DNA of 52,777 bases from CAZMRF01 sp964568735 (GCA_964568735.1 CAZMRF010000033.1:1-52777), one strand, 5' to 3'; shown: positions 17,814 through 26,531, counted from the stretch's first letter. The notes: generated by a model not told the origin, from the letters alone. Numbers and translations are program-made.

Positions 17814-17952
17814 ACGGATCTCGCTGCGAGAGCGGGGATTATGGGGCCCTCTCCCCGGGACTGTCAACCGCACGAGCCTTGGGCTGCCGATGCGCCGGGG
17901 CGAGAGCCATGGCTCCCGGCTGGGGGAGTGCGAGCCCAAACGCTCCCCGCGG

Positions 17953-18435
17953 TCACACCCTCACGTACGTAATCCTCACCGCCTCGACCCACTTCCCATC
18001 CACGAGGCTGCTCCCGGTCATCCGGAACTCTTTTTCCGAGACGGGCGTGGTGATGGATCGGATCTCCTGCTCTCCTTCTGGAGTCCTGTGACGGTAGTGC
18101 AGGACGAGGCTCGTTCCTTCGATGCTCCCCCGCCCTTCTGTCCCGGTGGGCATGCGGCTGTCATACCAGTGGCCGACGTAGACCTTGGCGTCGGGGTCGT
18201 AGCCCATGACTCCGTGCCCTTCGAAAGAGTCTCCCATCGATCCCTTCGTCTGATAGTCGGTCACGAGGCAGAGTCCGTCCACGGCCCAGCGGATCGTGGC
18301 GTGCCCCTCCCCGCTCCCGCCCTTCGGCATCCAGGGCGCGGGCGGGTACTCCTCCTTCGTCTTCCACTCCCCCGCCATGAAGTCGAGCTGCTCGTGCTCG
18401 GCCGTACGCCTCGGGGCTCCGGGTAGTCCGCTCAT
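17953..18435 (-). CDS. DUF1579 family protein
   Basis: A 160-aa cytosolic beta-rich protein: AEHEQLDFMAGEWKTKEEYP near the start, then GDSFEGHGVMGYDPDAKVYV and TSLVLHYRHRTPEGEQEI, the usual layout of DUF1579 (lipocalin-like barrel, function unknown). Its ATG overlaps the rdgB stop (4 bp), so it is the last gene of an rph-rdgB-DUF1579 run. Nothing indicates a nucleotide role beyond position. Confidence 0.85.
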   Translation of the reverse strand: MSGLPGAPRRTAEHEQLDFMAGEWKTKEEYPPAPWMPKGGSGEGHATIRWAVDGLCLVTDYQTKGSMGDSFEGHGVMGYDPDAKVYVGHWYDSRMPTGTEGRGSIEGTSLVLHYRHRTPEGEQEIRSITTPVSEKEFRMTGSSLVDGKWVEAVRITYVRV

Positions 18436-19031
18436 TTGTGTGTCTCCAGGTACCGCCGCAGGGCCGCCAGGGCCCGGCCCCGGTGGCTCACGGCGGACTT
18501 CTCCTCGCGCGTCATCTCCGCGAAGGTGCGGCCCGCGGACGGGTAATAGAAGATGGGATCATAGCCGAAGCCGCCCTCACCACGCGGCTCGAAGAGGAGC
18601 CTCCCCTCCACGGCCCCCTCGAAGGTCTCGATCAGGGTACCGGCCGAGGCGAGAGCGAGGACGCACTCGAAGCGCGCGGCCCGCCGCTCCTCCCGGACGT
18701 TGCGCACCTGCTCCAGTAGGTACCGGCACCGGCCGGGGTCGTCGAGCTTTGCTCCGCCGTAGCGGGCTGAGCGGACTCCGGGCTCTCCGCCCAGGGCATC
18801 GACGCAGAGGCCCGAATCATCGGCGAGCGTGAGGTCCCCGTGCGACCAGCTGTACCCGACCGCCTTGGCGACCGCGTTGTCGAGGAAGGTCTCCCCCATC
18901 TCGGGTACCTCGGGCCGTGGAGGGAGGTCCCGCAGCGAGACGAAGTCCCAGCCCGGAAGCCCGGCGAGCGCGCCGGCGATCTCGCGGATCTTGCCGGGAT
19001 TCGTGGTCGCGATCAGGAGACTGTGTGCCAT
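18432..19031 (-). CDS. rdgB: XTP/dITP diphosphatase (house-cleaning Ham1/RdgB)
   Basis: A 199-aa enzyme hydrolysing non-canonical purine triphosphates such as XTP and dITP to monophosphates, protecting DNA and RNA. Motifs: LLIATTNPGKIREI at the N-terminus (nucleotide binding), LADDSGLCVDALGGEPGVRS in the middle (the acidic metal-binding motif), FGYDPIFYYPS and later SHRGRALAAL near the end. The start MAHSLLIATTNPGK is 4 bp after the rph stop; the longer frame is rejected. Length is normal for the family. Confidence 0.95.
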   Translation of the reverse strand: MAHSLLIATTNPGKIREIAGALAGLPGWDFVSLRDLPPRPEVPEMGETFLDNAVAKAVGYSWSHGDLTLADDSGLCVDALGGEPGVRSARYGGAKLDDPGRCRYLLEQVRNVREERRAARFECVLALASAGTLIETFEGAVEGRLLFEPRGEGGFGYDPIFYYPSAGRTFAEMTREEKSAVSHRGRALAALRRYLETHK

Positions 19032-19035
19032 CCCG

Positions 19036-19803
19036 TCAGGAGCGGACGGGGGCGCGCACGAGCGAGCCGATGAGATCTCCCGCGGCCTCGCGCTGGATCT
19101 GGAAGAGGTGCTCGGTCCCGGCGTCGGCCAGGTCCATGAGCGTCCCCAGCTCCGCACGGGTGAAGGGCGCTTTCTCCGCCGTCCCCTGCACCTCCACGTA
19201 GCGTCCCGAGTCGGTGCGCACGACGTTCATGTCCACGGCGGCGCCCGAGTCCTCGTCGTAGTTCAGATCGAGGAGGGGCCTCCCGTTCACGATACCCACG
19301 GAGACGGCCGCGACGTGGCCGGTCAGCGGCGGGTTGATCAGGACGCCGTGCTCGCGGATCCACCCCAGCGCCTGGACCAGGGCGACCCACGATCCCGTGA
19401 TGGCTGCGCACCGAGTCCCCCCGTCGGCACTGATAACGTCGCAGTCGATCCAGATCGTCCGCTCGCCGAAGGTGGTCATGTCCACCACCGCCCGCAGCGC
19501 GCGGCCCACGAGGCGCTGGATCTCCTGCGTCCGCCCGGAGGGCCTCCCGCGCGTGGACTCGCGCGCGGTGCGCTCGCGGGTTGCGCGCGGGATCATCGCG
19601 TACTCCGCCGTCACCCATCCCTTCCCCTTTCCCTTCATCCACGGGGGCACCCGGTCCTCGACGCTCGCCGTGCAGATCACGTGCGTGCCTCCCGCCCGGA
19701 TCAGGACCGAGCCTTCGGCATGCTCGAGGAGGCCGGTCTCGAGGGTCACGGGACGCATCTCGTCGGGCCGGCGTCCGTCGCTTCGGTTGGGGCTGGTGCT
19801 CAA
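19036..19803 (-). CDS. rph: Ribonuclease PH
   Basis: A 255-aa phosphorolytic 3'-5' exoribonuclease that trims tRNA 3' ends. The sequence carries the family signature throughout: SDGRRPDEMRPV at the start, EGSVLIRAGGTHVICTASVE, GWVTAEYAMIPRATRERTAR, SGRTQEIQRLVGRALRAVVD, DGGTRCAAITGSWVAL, VQGTAEKAPFTRAEL. The start is a TTG at 19803: GGAGG lies just upstream and it keeps the conserved DGRxPDE segment, whereas the first ATG in the fold (at DEM) would cut it off. Directly followed by rdgB, a common pairing. Confidence 0.96.
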   Translation of the reverse strand: MSTSPNRSDGRRPDEMRPVTLETGLLEHAEGSVLIRAGGTHVICTASVEDRVPPWMKGKGKGWVTAEYAMIPRATRERTARESTRGRPSGRTQEIQRLVGRALRAVVDMTTFGERTIWIDCDVISADGGTRCAAITGSWVALVQALGWIREHGVLINPPLTGHVAAVSVGIVNGRPLLDLNYDEDSGAAVDMNVVRTDSGRYVEVQGTAEKAPFTRAELGTLMDLADAGTEHLFQIQREAAGDLIGSLVRAPVRS

Positions 19804-19912
19804 GGAACCTCCAGCGCGAGGGTCGGCGCGCTCCGGATAGTCTGGGGCAGACGAATGCACTTGGACGGGATGCCGAAGAGTACCACAAAGAGGTGGGAGG
19901 ACCTTCGGGACG

Positions 19913-20506
19913 CTAGTGGCGATCCACCAGGCTCATCTCGGGCAGGATGGGCCGGCTGAGGTCCAGGTGGCCGCCGACATCCTCCGCCTCGTCGCCGTCG
20001 ATGAGGATCTTGACTCTCTGGATCTCATCGAAGTTGGAGGCCAGGGTGTTGACGATGGAGTAGATCGCGAAGACGGCGTCGGAGGAGCCGGCCTCGATCG
20101 CGAAGCGGAACTCGGGGCCCAGATCCACGAAGGCAGTCCCGTCGGATGCAATGAAGATCTCGTGGAGCTGCGCACCCGGGGGCACCGATCGCATCAGCGG
20201 GCCTTCGGGGCCGTCGAGAAGCGCCTGGACCGTCTGGCGTGCGCGGTCGGTGACCGTGGCCGTCCGGAAGATCCGCCGCCGCTCCGGGGCCAGCATCTCG
20301 CCGTCGGCCGCGAGGAAGTAGAGCGTCACCTCGACCTGGTTCGGCAAACCGGAGACGGCCGCGGCCTCCTCGCTCGGCGCCGCGACCGGTGCCTCATCGG
20401 TGCCGGCAGTCTCGCCCGGCGGCTCGCCCGCGCTGCAGCCGGCCGCGCCGATCGCCAGCGCCAGCCCCAGCCCCGCCCGCAGGGCCGACGGCCGATTGCA
20501 GCTCAA
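19913..20506 (-). CDS. GerMN-domain lipoprotein
   Basis: A 197-aa protein with lipobox AIGAAGC (Cys24), a Pro/Ala/Glu-rich linker, and a GerMN (sporulation/spore germination type) domain: EVTLYFLAADGEMLAPERRR, TVQALLDGPEG, FVDLGPEF, SIVNTLASNFDEIQRVKILI. GerMN domains are extracytoplasmic and, in non-sporulating bacteria, usually sit next to amidases, as here; the two genes overlap by 4 bp. Probably a periplasmic cell-wall accessory protein anchored by lipid. Confidence 0.88.
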   Translation of the reverse strand: MSCNRPSALRAGLGLALAIGAAGCSAGEPPGETAGTDEAPVAAPSEEAAAVSGLPNQVEVTLYFLAADGEMLAPERRRIFRTATVTDRARQTVQALLDGPEGPLMRSVPPGAQLHEIFIASDGTAFVDLGPEFRFAIEAGSSDAVFAIYSIVNTLASNFDEIQRVKILIDGDEAEDVGGHLDLSRPILPEMSLVDRH

Positions 20507-21408
20507 GGGTTGGTTCCGGCAAGGTTGGAGCGGCGGGTGCGCTCCGACTCGGCCTTGAAGCCGAGGATCGCCGACTCGAGAGCCATCGCCACGCGGTCGC
20601 GGAAGTCGGGCGTGGCGAGGAGGGCTTCCTCGTCCTTGTTGGAGAGGAAGGCCACCTCCACCAGGACGGCGGGCATCGTGGCGCCCATCAGGACGGTGAA
20701 GGGAGCCTGCTTGATCCCGCGGCTCTCCACGCCCAGCAGGCGGTTCATCTCGTTCTGGATCATGTCGGCCAGCCGGCTCGACCTGGCCAGGTGCTCCGAC
20801 TGCGCGAGCCCCCAGAGAGTGAGCTCCAGGTCCGAGGCCCCGGCATCTTTGGAATCCTCCGAGCCGGACTCCGGGCCGCCACCGCCGGCTTCTCCATCGC
20901 CGCTCCGGGCGCCTCCGCGGTTCTCCTCCTTGGCGAGGCTCAGCGCCTCCTCGTCGCTGGCGGTAAGCGACAGGAAGTAGGTCTCCGTCCCGTGAGCCGT
21001 CGCCCTGCGCGAGGAGTTCAGATGGATGCTGACGAAGAGATCGGCCCCGGCCTCGTTCGCGATGGCGGTCCGCTCGCGCAGCGGGAGGACGCCGTCCTGC
21101 TCCCGTGTGAGGAGGACCTCGAAGGCATGGTTTGCTTGCAGGCGATCCTTGAGGCGGCGCGCGATGTCGAGGGCGAGGTCCTTCTCGTAGAGGCCCGAGC
21201 GCCCCACCGCTCCGACCTCCTCACCGCCGTGGCCCGGATCGAGAACGATCGTGCGGATCAGACCCCAGCTCTCCTCCTGGGCTCGCTCCTCCGGAGTCCT
21301 GAGGGGGGCGGGAGCGGGCTCCTCCTGCGCTTCGAGGGACGCCGGGATCGCCGCTCCCGCGCAAGCGATCAGCAGCAGCGCCAGAAGGCGGGAGCGCGTC
21401 AGGAACAC
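20503..21408 (-). CDS. N-acetylmuramoyl-L-alanine amidase (Amidase_3, AmiC type)
   Basis: A 301-aa exported zinc amidase cleaving the lactyl-amide bond between muramic acid and peptide stem. Signal peptide RLLALLLIACAGAAIPASLE; catalytic domain with zinc ligands in LDPGHGGEE (His), GLYEKDLALDIA (Glu) and FVSIHLN (His), and the catalytic Glu in VLVEVAFLSN. A roughly 40-residue Gly/Glu/Ser-rich insertion (around ARSGDGEAGGGGPESGSEDS) lies in the middle of the domain, at the site where AmiB/C enzymes carry their regulatory helix; here a following helix is present (AQSEHLARSSRLADMI). Start GTG. First gene of the pair with the GerMN lipoprotein. Confidence 0.93.
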   Translation of the reverse strand: MFLTRSRLLALLLIACAGAAIPASLEAQEEPAPAPLRTPEERAQEESWGLIRTIVLDPGHGGEEVGAVGRSGLYEKDLALDIARRLKDRLQANHAFEVLLTREQDGVLPLRERTAIANEAGADLFVSIHLNSSRRATAHGTETYFLSLTASDEEALSLAKEENRGGARSGDGEAGGGGPESGSEDSKDAGASDLELTLWGLAQSEHLARSSRLADMIQNEMNRLLGVESRGIKQAPFTVLMGATMPAVLVEVAFLSNKDEEALLATPDFRDRVAMALESAILGFKAESERTRRSNLAGTNP

Positions 21409-21491
21409 GTGGAATCCATCCGCCGCGTCATGGCTGCGCAGTATAGATGTCGTGGGCGCGGCAGACCACGGCGGAATGACGTCGCGTCACC

Positions 21492-22610
21492 TCAGGGCTT
21501 GGCGGGTTTCGCTCCGGCCTTCTCGAGATGGACGAGAGCCTCGATCCCGACCTTCTCCAGCCCCGAGACCCGCACGCGCCAGGCGTGGCGCTCCCCCGGT
21601 TCCTTCGGCAGCGGCTCGAGCGCCAGCGTGATCTCCCCTCCGCGTACGACGGCGGTGACGCTCCCCGCGTACTCGTCGGCCTCCTCCTCGTCCGGAGATC
21701 CGGCGGCCACTCGCATCTCACCCGAGAGAAGGTCGGGTGTCTCGAGACGGGCCCAGAGGCGTATGGCCCCTGCTCCCTCGACGAGCGGTCCCAGCACCGT
21801 GGCGAACTCGGGGGAGGCCCGCCGGAACAGATCGATCACCGATCCTGCATACCCCTCACGCGCTCCGAGGTAGAGGAGGGCCTCCTCCGGCCGAGCGGCC
21901 AGCAGCTCCGCGCCTCCCTCGGGAGTGGGCTCCTTGATCCTGTCGATCGCCCACTTCAACGGGGTCTCCGTCCGGGCGAGGAGGAAGTCCGAGCCCACGA
22001 AGCTCGCCCAGTACTTCTCGCCATCGGCGTCGATTGTCAGGAGCTTCTCGTCACGGTAGGCCTGTGCGCTGATATCCCTGTCGCCGCCGCCCCACCCGGC
22101 AATGAGGGAGACGATCCACCCGACCATCCTCATCCGGTTGCCCAGCTTGGGGAAGCTCAGGGCCAGGAGGGCGGCCGAAGGGACGCCCTCGGCGCCCTCC
22201 TGCCGCGTGACCATCACGATGAGCGGGAGGATCTTCCCGAGATCAGGGGCCGAAGAACCTCCGGCGGCTCTCCCGAAGGCCCAGCGCAGGGGGCCCGGGA
22301 TCTCCTCCTGCTTCTCCATGGCCCGCTCGCGAGAGCGGGCGCCGAGAACCTTCCCGAGCAGCTCCAGGGCTACGGGATCTCCGGGGCGCACGTTCAATTC
22401 CGCGTAGAGGACCGTGCCGGGGTCCACGAGCCGGCGCCCTTCGAGGGGGAGGCCCGGTGTTTTCATCCAGGCCATGAAGGCGGCCACGACGATGAGGATC
22501 ACGATCACCGCACCGATCGCGAAACCCGCGCACCCGAGGAGGACGCGGCTGCCGCGGGACCGGCGCGGCTCGTTGGGCTCAGAGCCCGGAGGGATCTCCG
22601 TCGAGGCCAT
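21492..22610 (-). CDS. Membrane-anchored hypothetical protein with large extracytoplasmic domain
   Basis: About 372 aa: a short cytosolic Pro/Arg-rich start (EPNEPRRSRGSR), one membrane helix (FAIGAVIVILIVVAAFMAWM) and a long alpha/beta extracytoplasmic region without recognised motifs (segments such as VLYAELNVRPGDPVALELLG, FVGSDFLLARTETPLKWAID). The layout resembles DUF3352-like proteins that model substrate-binding shells, but I cannot confirm that. Transcribed away from the O-antigen-ligase-like gene at 22696, with an 85-bp shared upstream region. Start at MASTEIPPG chosen on position; ribosome site weak. Confidence 0.65.
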   Translation of the reverse strand: MASTEIPPGSEPNEPRRSRGSRVLLGCAGFAIGAVIVILIVVAAFMAWMKTPGLPLEGRRLVDPGTVLYAELNVRPGDPVALELLGKVLGARSRERAMEKQEEIPGPLRWAFGRAAGGSSAPDLGKILPLIVMVTRQEGAEGVPSAALLALSFPKLGNRMRMVGWIVSLIAGWGGGDRDISAQAYRDEKLLTIDADGEKYWASFVGSDFLLARTETPLKWAIDRIKEPTPEGGAELLAARPEEALLYLGAREGYAGSVIDLFRRASPEFATVLGPLVEGAGAIRLWARLETPDLLSGEMRVAAGSPDEEEADEYAGSVTAVVRGGEITLALEPLPKEPGERHAWRVRVSGLEKVGIEALVHLEKAGAKPAKP

Positions 22611-22695
22611 AGGGGGGGTTCCGCCTGTCGGAGGGACCGCCAGCGTGGACCCTACCACAGGGGCCCCCTCCGGGGTGGGATGGTAAACTCGCCGC

Positions 22696-24288
22696 GTGAG
22701 CGGGCTCCTGGTCGAGGGAGGGATCTACTTCCTCCTCCTTTTCACGCCACTTGCCTTCGGCGGCATCGAGACCTGGGCGATCGGGGTCATCCAGATCGCC
22801 GCGACCATCGTGTTCGTGGCATGGGCCGCGGGTGAGGGCAGCCCGTGGTCGAAGTCCCGCGGCGCCCGGACGGGAAGTAACAACTCTCGTCCGCGCCGCC
22901 CCCTGCGCGTGATCTGGGTTTGCGTGGGACTCTTCATCCTCCTCGCGCTCCTTCAAGTCACCCAGCTCCCGCCCGAGGCGATACGGACCCTTGCTCCCGC
23001 CACGTGGAGCCTTTACGCGCAGTCCATTCCCGGGTATGCCGAGGGCAACCCTTTCCGCAGCGAAGAGCTCCCCGGGTGGCTGCTGAAAACCCAGAAGATC
23101 GAGCTCTCCTCGATCGATGCGACCTCGATCGCCATCCAGCCTCCGGAGCTGCCCATCGCCGAGGCGCCGTGGTCCGTCAGCGCCCCGCCCTGGCGGACCC
23201 TCAGCGTCTATCCGCACCTGACCTGGGAGCGGCTGACCCTCCTCCTGAGCTTCAGCGGAGTCTTCGCGGCCGTCGTGGGCCACTTCCGAACGCGCCAGCG
23301 GCTCCAGCGCCTCATGGCAGTCTGCGTGGGATTGGTGGCGCTCGTGTCCATCGTCGGGATCATTCAGAAGCTCACGTGGAACGGGAAGCTCTACTGGGTG
23401 CGAGAGGGGACCTACCCGAATCCCTTCGGCCCATTCGTCCACAGGAACAACTTCGCGGGCTTCGCCGTGACCGTCCTGCCCCTCGCGATCTGCCTCAGCT
23501 TCGCCGCTCTCGCCAAGGTCCGCCGTGGCCAACGCGACGCCACCCCTCCCTTCCTGCTCTTCGGCTTCGCGTCGGTCGTCACCTGCGCGGGGATCTTCTA
23601 TTCCCTCTCGCGGGCAGGCATGCTCACCGCCGCCTTCGCCGTCTCCATCGTGGGCGCCTTGCTGTACTACTACGGAGAGCGCACGCTCGAGCTGGCTCTC
23701 CTGGGCGCTTTCTTCGTCCTGGCCGGGGTCTTCGTCGTCTGGATCGGCTCGTCGGAGGAAATCGTCCAGCGCGTCCAGACGATGACCGAAGGGGAAACCA
23801 CTCCTTCGATGGCGATGCGCTACACGACCTGGGAGAACTCCCTCTCCCTCGTCGGGAAGAACTGGCTCCTCGGAACGGGGCTGGGCACCTTCCGGTTCGC
23901 CTTCATGCGATACGCCCCGCCCGGCCGCAACTGGTGGCTCACGGCGGACAACGAGTTCCTGGAGGTTTTCACGGACACCGGGTTCACGGGCGGGCTGATC
24001 GCCCTGACCGGCCTGGGCACCTTCTTCGCCGCCGTCCTGCGGCCACGCCGGTTCCGCGGCAGGTCGGGGCGCTATGCCTTCGTGGGCCTCGTGGTCGGGA
24101 TCGTTGCCCTGCTGGTCCACTCCACCGTGCATTCCAACCTCCAGATGCCGGCCATCGCGCTCTTCGTGGTCGTCCTGGGGGGCACCCTGCTGAATCTCGT
24201 AAGGCTCTACGAGAGGGAAGAGGCTCCGGGAGTCGTGACTCTCCCGGAGCCCGCCGCGCAGCCGGGCGCCGCCCGGAGCTTGCCGTGA
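22696..24288 (+). CDS. O-antigen ligase/polymerase family (Wzy/WaaL-like) membrane protein
   Basis: A 530-aa polytopic membrane protein with about ten or more helices. The family hallmark is FVHRNNFAGFAVTVLPLAIC (HRNNFAG motif) and the later periplasmic loop ending with GKNWLLGTGLGTFRFAFMRY, NWWLTADNEFLEVFTDTGF and a following helix. Proteins of this family join or polymerise lipid-linked glycans at the outer face of the inner membrane. Start is a GTG; the stop overlaps the start of the next gene (GTGA), so the pair is translationally coupled. A large periplasmic loop (residues about 95-175) is an elaboration. Confidence 0.85.
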   Translation: MSGLLVEGGIYFLLLFTPLAFGGIETWAIGVIQIAATIVFVAWAAGEGSPWSKSRGARTGSNNSRPRRPLRVIWVCVGLFILLALLQVTQLPPEAIRTLAPATWSLYAQSIPGYAEGNPFRSEELPGWLLKTQKIELSSIDATSIAIQPPELPIAEAPWSVSAPPWRTLSVYPHLTWERLTLLLSFSGVFAAVVGHFRTRQRLQRLMAVCVGLVALVSIVGIIQKLTWNGKLYWVREGTYPNPFGPFVHRNNFAGFAVTVLPLAICLSFAALAKVRRGQRDATPPFLLFGFASVVTCAGIFYSLSRAGMLTAAFAVSIVGALLYYYGERTLELALLGAFFVLAGVFVVWIGSSEEIVQRVQTMTEGETTPSMAMRYTTWENSLSLVGKNWLLGTGLGTFRFAFMRYAPPGRNWWLTADNEFLEVFTDTGFTGGLIALTGLGTFFAAVLRPRRFRGRSGRYAFVGLVVGIVALLVHSTVHSNLQMPAIALFVVVLGGTLLNLVRLYEREEAPGVVTLPEPAAQPGAARSLP

Positions 24289-25604
24289 TCGCGCGCGCTC
24301 TCTACGCGCTGGCGCTCGCGGCGCTGCTTGCCGGCAGCGTATGGTCGGGAACCGCGCGGATGATGGGGTTCATCCACCGCTACAAGGGCGAGCATGCGCT
24401 GACTCACGGGGAAGTCGACGAGGCCTACGCGGATCTCGTGGCCGCGACGCAGTGGCAGGAGGCGAACGCCACCAACTGGATGATGATAGGGCGGGTTATC
24501 CACATCGCTCAGTCCAATGCCGTTCGCCTGACCGCCCTGAAGGGCAAGGAGCCCGGCGAGGTGGCGGCGGAATCGCTCGCGGCCACGATCCGGGGGCTCC
24601 ATCTGAATCCGTCCGACGCCCCGGCCTGGTTCAACGTCGCGCAGGCCTACGATGCCTATCATTCTGCGAGGACTCGCATCGACCGGCTCAAGGCGATGGT
24701 CAAGGCGGCTCAGGCCGGCGAGGACCCTGCCGTCGCGCGGAAGGAGATGGACGCCCGCAACCTCTCCAGCGAAGACCTCATGATCATCGCCTCCACGCTC
24801 AAGGCCAGCGAGCTGGAGCCGGAGTTCTCCTTCTATCACGATTTCCTGGCCAAGCTCTACTGGGACCGGGGGCTTCTCGACGACGCAGGCCGGGAGATCC
24901 GGCAGGCCTTCTCGATGACGCCCCAGCTCTTCGCCCACCCATGGATCACGGACACGAAGTTCGCCGGAGATCTCGAAGAGCCCATCCTGGAAGGCATCGA
25001 CCTGGCGGCCACGAACCCCTTCGTGGATCCCCTGGCTGCCCGGCTGGCTCGTGCGGAGGTCTTCGAGACGGTCGGGCGCATCGCCGACGCCATCGAGGTC
25101 TACAAGGGGCTGCGTCTCCTGGGTGATCCCGACGTCGAGAAGGAGTGCCTCCTTCGAATGGGCAAGCTCCTCCTGGGGGAGAAGGACTACGAGGCGGGCA
25201 TCCGGCTGCTGGAGCGTCTCGTGGAGCTCGACGGTGACCGCCTGCGCGGATCCATCGCCCAGTACCACCTCGCCCTCGCCTACTCCGATCTGGGAGACCA
25301 TGAAAAGGCGGTCCAGCTCTTCAAGCGCCACCTGCACCGTATGGTCGGATCCTCGACCGTGCTGCTCTCCTACGCGGCCGAGCTGGAGGCTATCGGGCAG
25401 GACACCGAGGCGGAGAAGATCTACATCGGCCTCATCGAGCGCCATGAGGAGGACTCACGTCCCTTCGTGAAGCTCGTCGAGCTGCTCACCCGCAAGCGGA
25501 GGTACGTGGAGGCGATGCGGTACGCCCAGCGGCTGGCCGAGGAGATTCCCGACAGCAACGAGGCGGATTCCCTCCTGGAGGCATTGCGCCGCTCCGAGGA
25601 ATAG
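24285..25604 (+). CDS. TPR-repeat membrane-anchored protein coupled to the O-antigen-ligase-like gene
   Basis: A 439-aa protein starting at the GTG of a GTGA overlap, with GGAG 6-8 nt upstream. N-terminal anchor or uncleaved signal (IARALYALALAALLAGSVWS), then TPR arrays: DEAYADLVAATQWQEANATN, AWFNVAQAYDAYHSAR, GRIADAIEVYKGLRLLGD, GDHEKAVQLFKRHLHRM. Ligase-like genes in this kind of bacterium are often followed by TPR proteins, which suggests a scaffold for glycan assembly. The longer reading of this frame from 22920 is a shadow of the previous gene. Confidence 0.82.
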   Translation: MIARALYALALAALLAGSVWSGTARMMGFIHRYKGEHALTHGEVDEAYADLVAATQWQEANATNWMMIGRVIHIAQSNAVRLTALKGKEPGEVAAESLAATIRGLHLNPSDAPAWFNVAQAYDAYHSARTRIDRLKAMVKAAQAGEDPAVARKEMDARNLSSEDLMIIASTLKASELEPEFSFYHDFLAKLYWDRGLLDDAGREIRQAFSMTPQLFAHPWITDTKFAGDLEEPILEGIDLAATNPFVDPLAARLARAEVFETVGRIADAIEVYKGLRLLGDPDVEKECLLRMGKLLLGEKDYEAGIRLLERLVELDGDRLRGSIAQYHLALAYSDLGDHEKAVQLFKRHLHRMVGSSTVLLSYAAELEAIGQDTEAEKIYIGLIERHEEDSRPFVKLVELLTRKRRYVEAMRYAQRLAEEIPDSNEADSLLEALRRSEE

Positions 25605-25643
25605 AAAAACCCTCCTCCGGCATTCGCAGCCCGAAGGAGGGTT
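25605..25643 (-). terminator. Rho-independent terminator of the 25677-25985 gene
   Basis: On the minus strand AACCCTCCTTCGG pairs with CCGGAGGAGGGTT (13-bp stem with one G-T pair) and is followed by TTTTT. The hairpin also lies directly after the plus-strand TPR stop and may stop transcription from that side, although there is no T-run in that direction. Confidence 0.88.
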
Positions 25644-25676
25644 CGTCTGGATTTCGAGCTCAGTGGTACCGCGCGA

Positions 25677-25985
25677 TCAGGGCTCGGGGTTGTGAGGTGG
25701 GTTCTTCTTGATGTTGCACTTCGCCTTGCACTCCTGCGAGTCGTCCCCGCAGCCCTGCCGGCAACTCGAGTTGCAAACGGAGAACTCGGTCGACCCGGCC
25801 GGGTACAGCGCCAGGCAGTCAGCGGTGCAGACGTCCTGGCACAAGCTTCTGATCGCGTTGCACGTCTGGACGCAAGTCGCCTGGTCACGATCGGCCAGGA
25901 GAAGGCCGGAGGGCTGGGTGAACAGGAGCACGGCGCCTGCCAGCAGGAACAGGGACCTCCAGATGGTCTTTGTGGATCCGAACAT
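25677..25985 (-). CDS. Exported ten-cysteine small protein (paralogue 1)
   Basis: A 102-aa product with signal peptide (SLFLLAGAVLLFTQPSGLLLA) and a 69-residue mature region starting DRDQATC. Ten cysteines fall mostly in CX3C spacing: CVQTC, CQDVCTADC, CNSSCRQGC, CKAKC, with the last in a conserved DDSQECKAKCNI segment. CX3C pairs sit one helical turn apart, which would suit disulfide-stapled helical hairpins or metal binding. AGGAGGGGG lies 5-7 nt before the ATG, so expression could be high. It is about two-thirds identical to the product of 26140-26448, including the tail NPPHN-EP. I recognise no named family. Confidence 0.85.
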   Translation of the reverse strand: MFGSTKTIWRSLFLLAGAVLLFTQPSGLLLADRDQATCVQTCNAIRSLCQDVCTADCLALYPAGSTEFSVCNSSCRQGCGDDSQECKAKCNIKKNPPHNPEP

Positions 25986-26039
25986 GAACTCCCCCTCCTA
26001 GGGTCTTGCAGGCTTGAGAGCTAAAACGCAGAGAGCCGG

Positions 26040-26068
26040 ATCTTACGGCTCGCATGCTCTCGCGGCAA
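26040..26068 (-). promoter_or_regulatory. Promoter of paralogue 1
   Basis: On the minus strand TTGCCG, 17-bp spacer, TAAGAT, about 55 bp before the ATG at 25985. It lies just beyond the terminator of the upstream paralogue, so each of the two small genes looks independently transcribed. Confidence 0.5.
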
Positions 26069-26069
26069 C

Positions 26070-26109
26070 AAAAAACCCTCCACCGGCCTCGGAGTGCCGG
26101 AGGAGGGTT
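26070..26109 (-). terminator. Rho-independent terminator of the 26140-26448 gene
   Basis: On the minus strand AACCCTCCTCCGGC pairs with GCCGGTGGAGGGTT (one mismatch), followed by six T. Its outer stem is nearly the same as that of the terminator after the sister gene, so gene and terminator were duplicated together. Confidence 0.9.
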
Positions 26110-26139
26110 TCGTAGATTCTGTGGTGGGATCGCTCTCGC

Positions 26140-26448
26140 TTATGGCTCGCCGTTGTGGGGCGGGTTCTTCCTGATGTTGCACTTCGCCTTGCACTCCTGC
26201 GAGTCGTCGGAGCAGCCCTGCCGGCAAGCTGAGTTGCAGACGCTGTATTCCGTCGAGGTCGTCGGGTAGAGGGCAGCGCAGTCATCGCTGCAAACGTTCT
26301 TGCAAATGTCTCTGATCGCGTTGCACGCCTGGACGCAGGCCGCCTGGTCACGGTCCGCCTGAACCAGCGTTACCCCCGTGGAGGCCTGAATCAGCACGGC
26401 CGCGGCCAGAAGGGCCAACACCCTCCAGACGTTCTTCTGTGTGAGCAT
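26140..26448 (-). CDS. Exported ten-cysteine small protein (paralogue 2)
   Basis: A 102-aa product with signal peptide (VLALLAAAVLIQASTGVTLV) and mature region DRDQAACVQACNAIRDICKN onward. The ten cysteines are at the same positions as in the neighbour: CVQAC, CKNVCSDDC, CNSACRQGC, CKAKC. Strong ribosome site AAGGAGGGGG 6-8 nt before the ATG. Identity with the neighbour is highest in the mature region and low in the signal peptide, as expected for selection on the secreted part. Role unknown; a periplasmic or secreted disulfide-rich structural or metal-binding peptide is possible. Confidence 0.85.
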   Translation of the reverse strand: MLTQKNVWRVLALLAAAVLIQASTGVTLVQADRDQAACVQACNAIRDICKNVCSDDCAALYPTTSTEYSVCNSACRQGCSDDSQECKAKCNIRKNPPHNGEP

Positions 26449-26502
26449 TCCTACCCCCTCCTTAGGGATTTCCCGTTCTGCCCTGGTGTTGTGGGACCCC
26501 TG

Positions 26503-26531
26503 AATCTACCGCGAACCCCGGAGGGGCGCAA
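26503..26531 (-). promoter_or_regulatory. Candidate promoter of paralogue 2
   Basis: On the minus strand TTGCGC, 17-bp spacer, TAGATT, about 55 bp before the ATG at 26448: the same distance as the promoter of the sister gene. The -35 is weak. Confidence 0.4.

Noticed and set aside
22920..24284. Upstream extension of the TPR gene frame
   Set aside because: This part is a shadow of the O-antigen-ligase-like gene; the TPR protein starts at the GTGA overlap at 24285.
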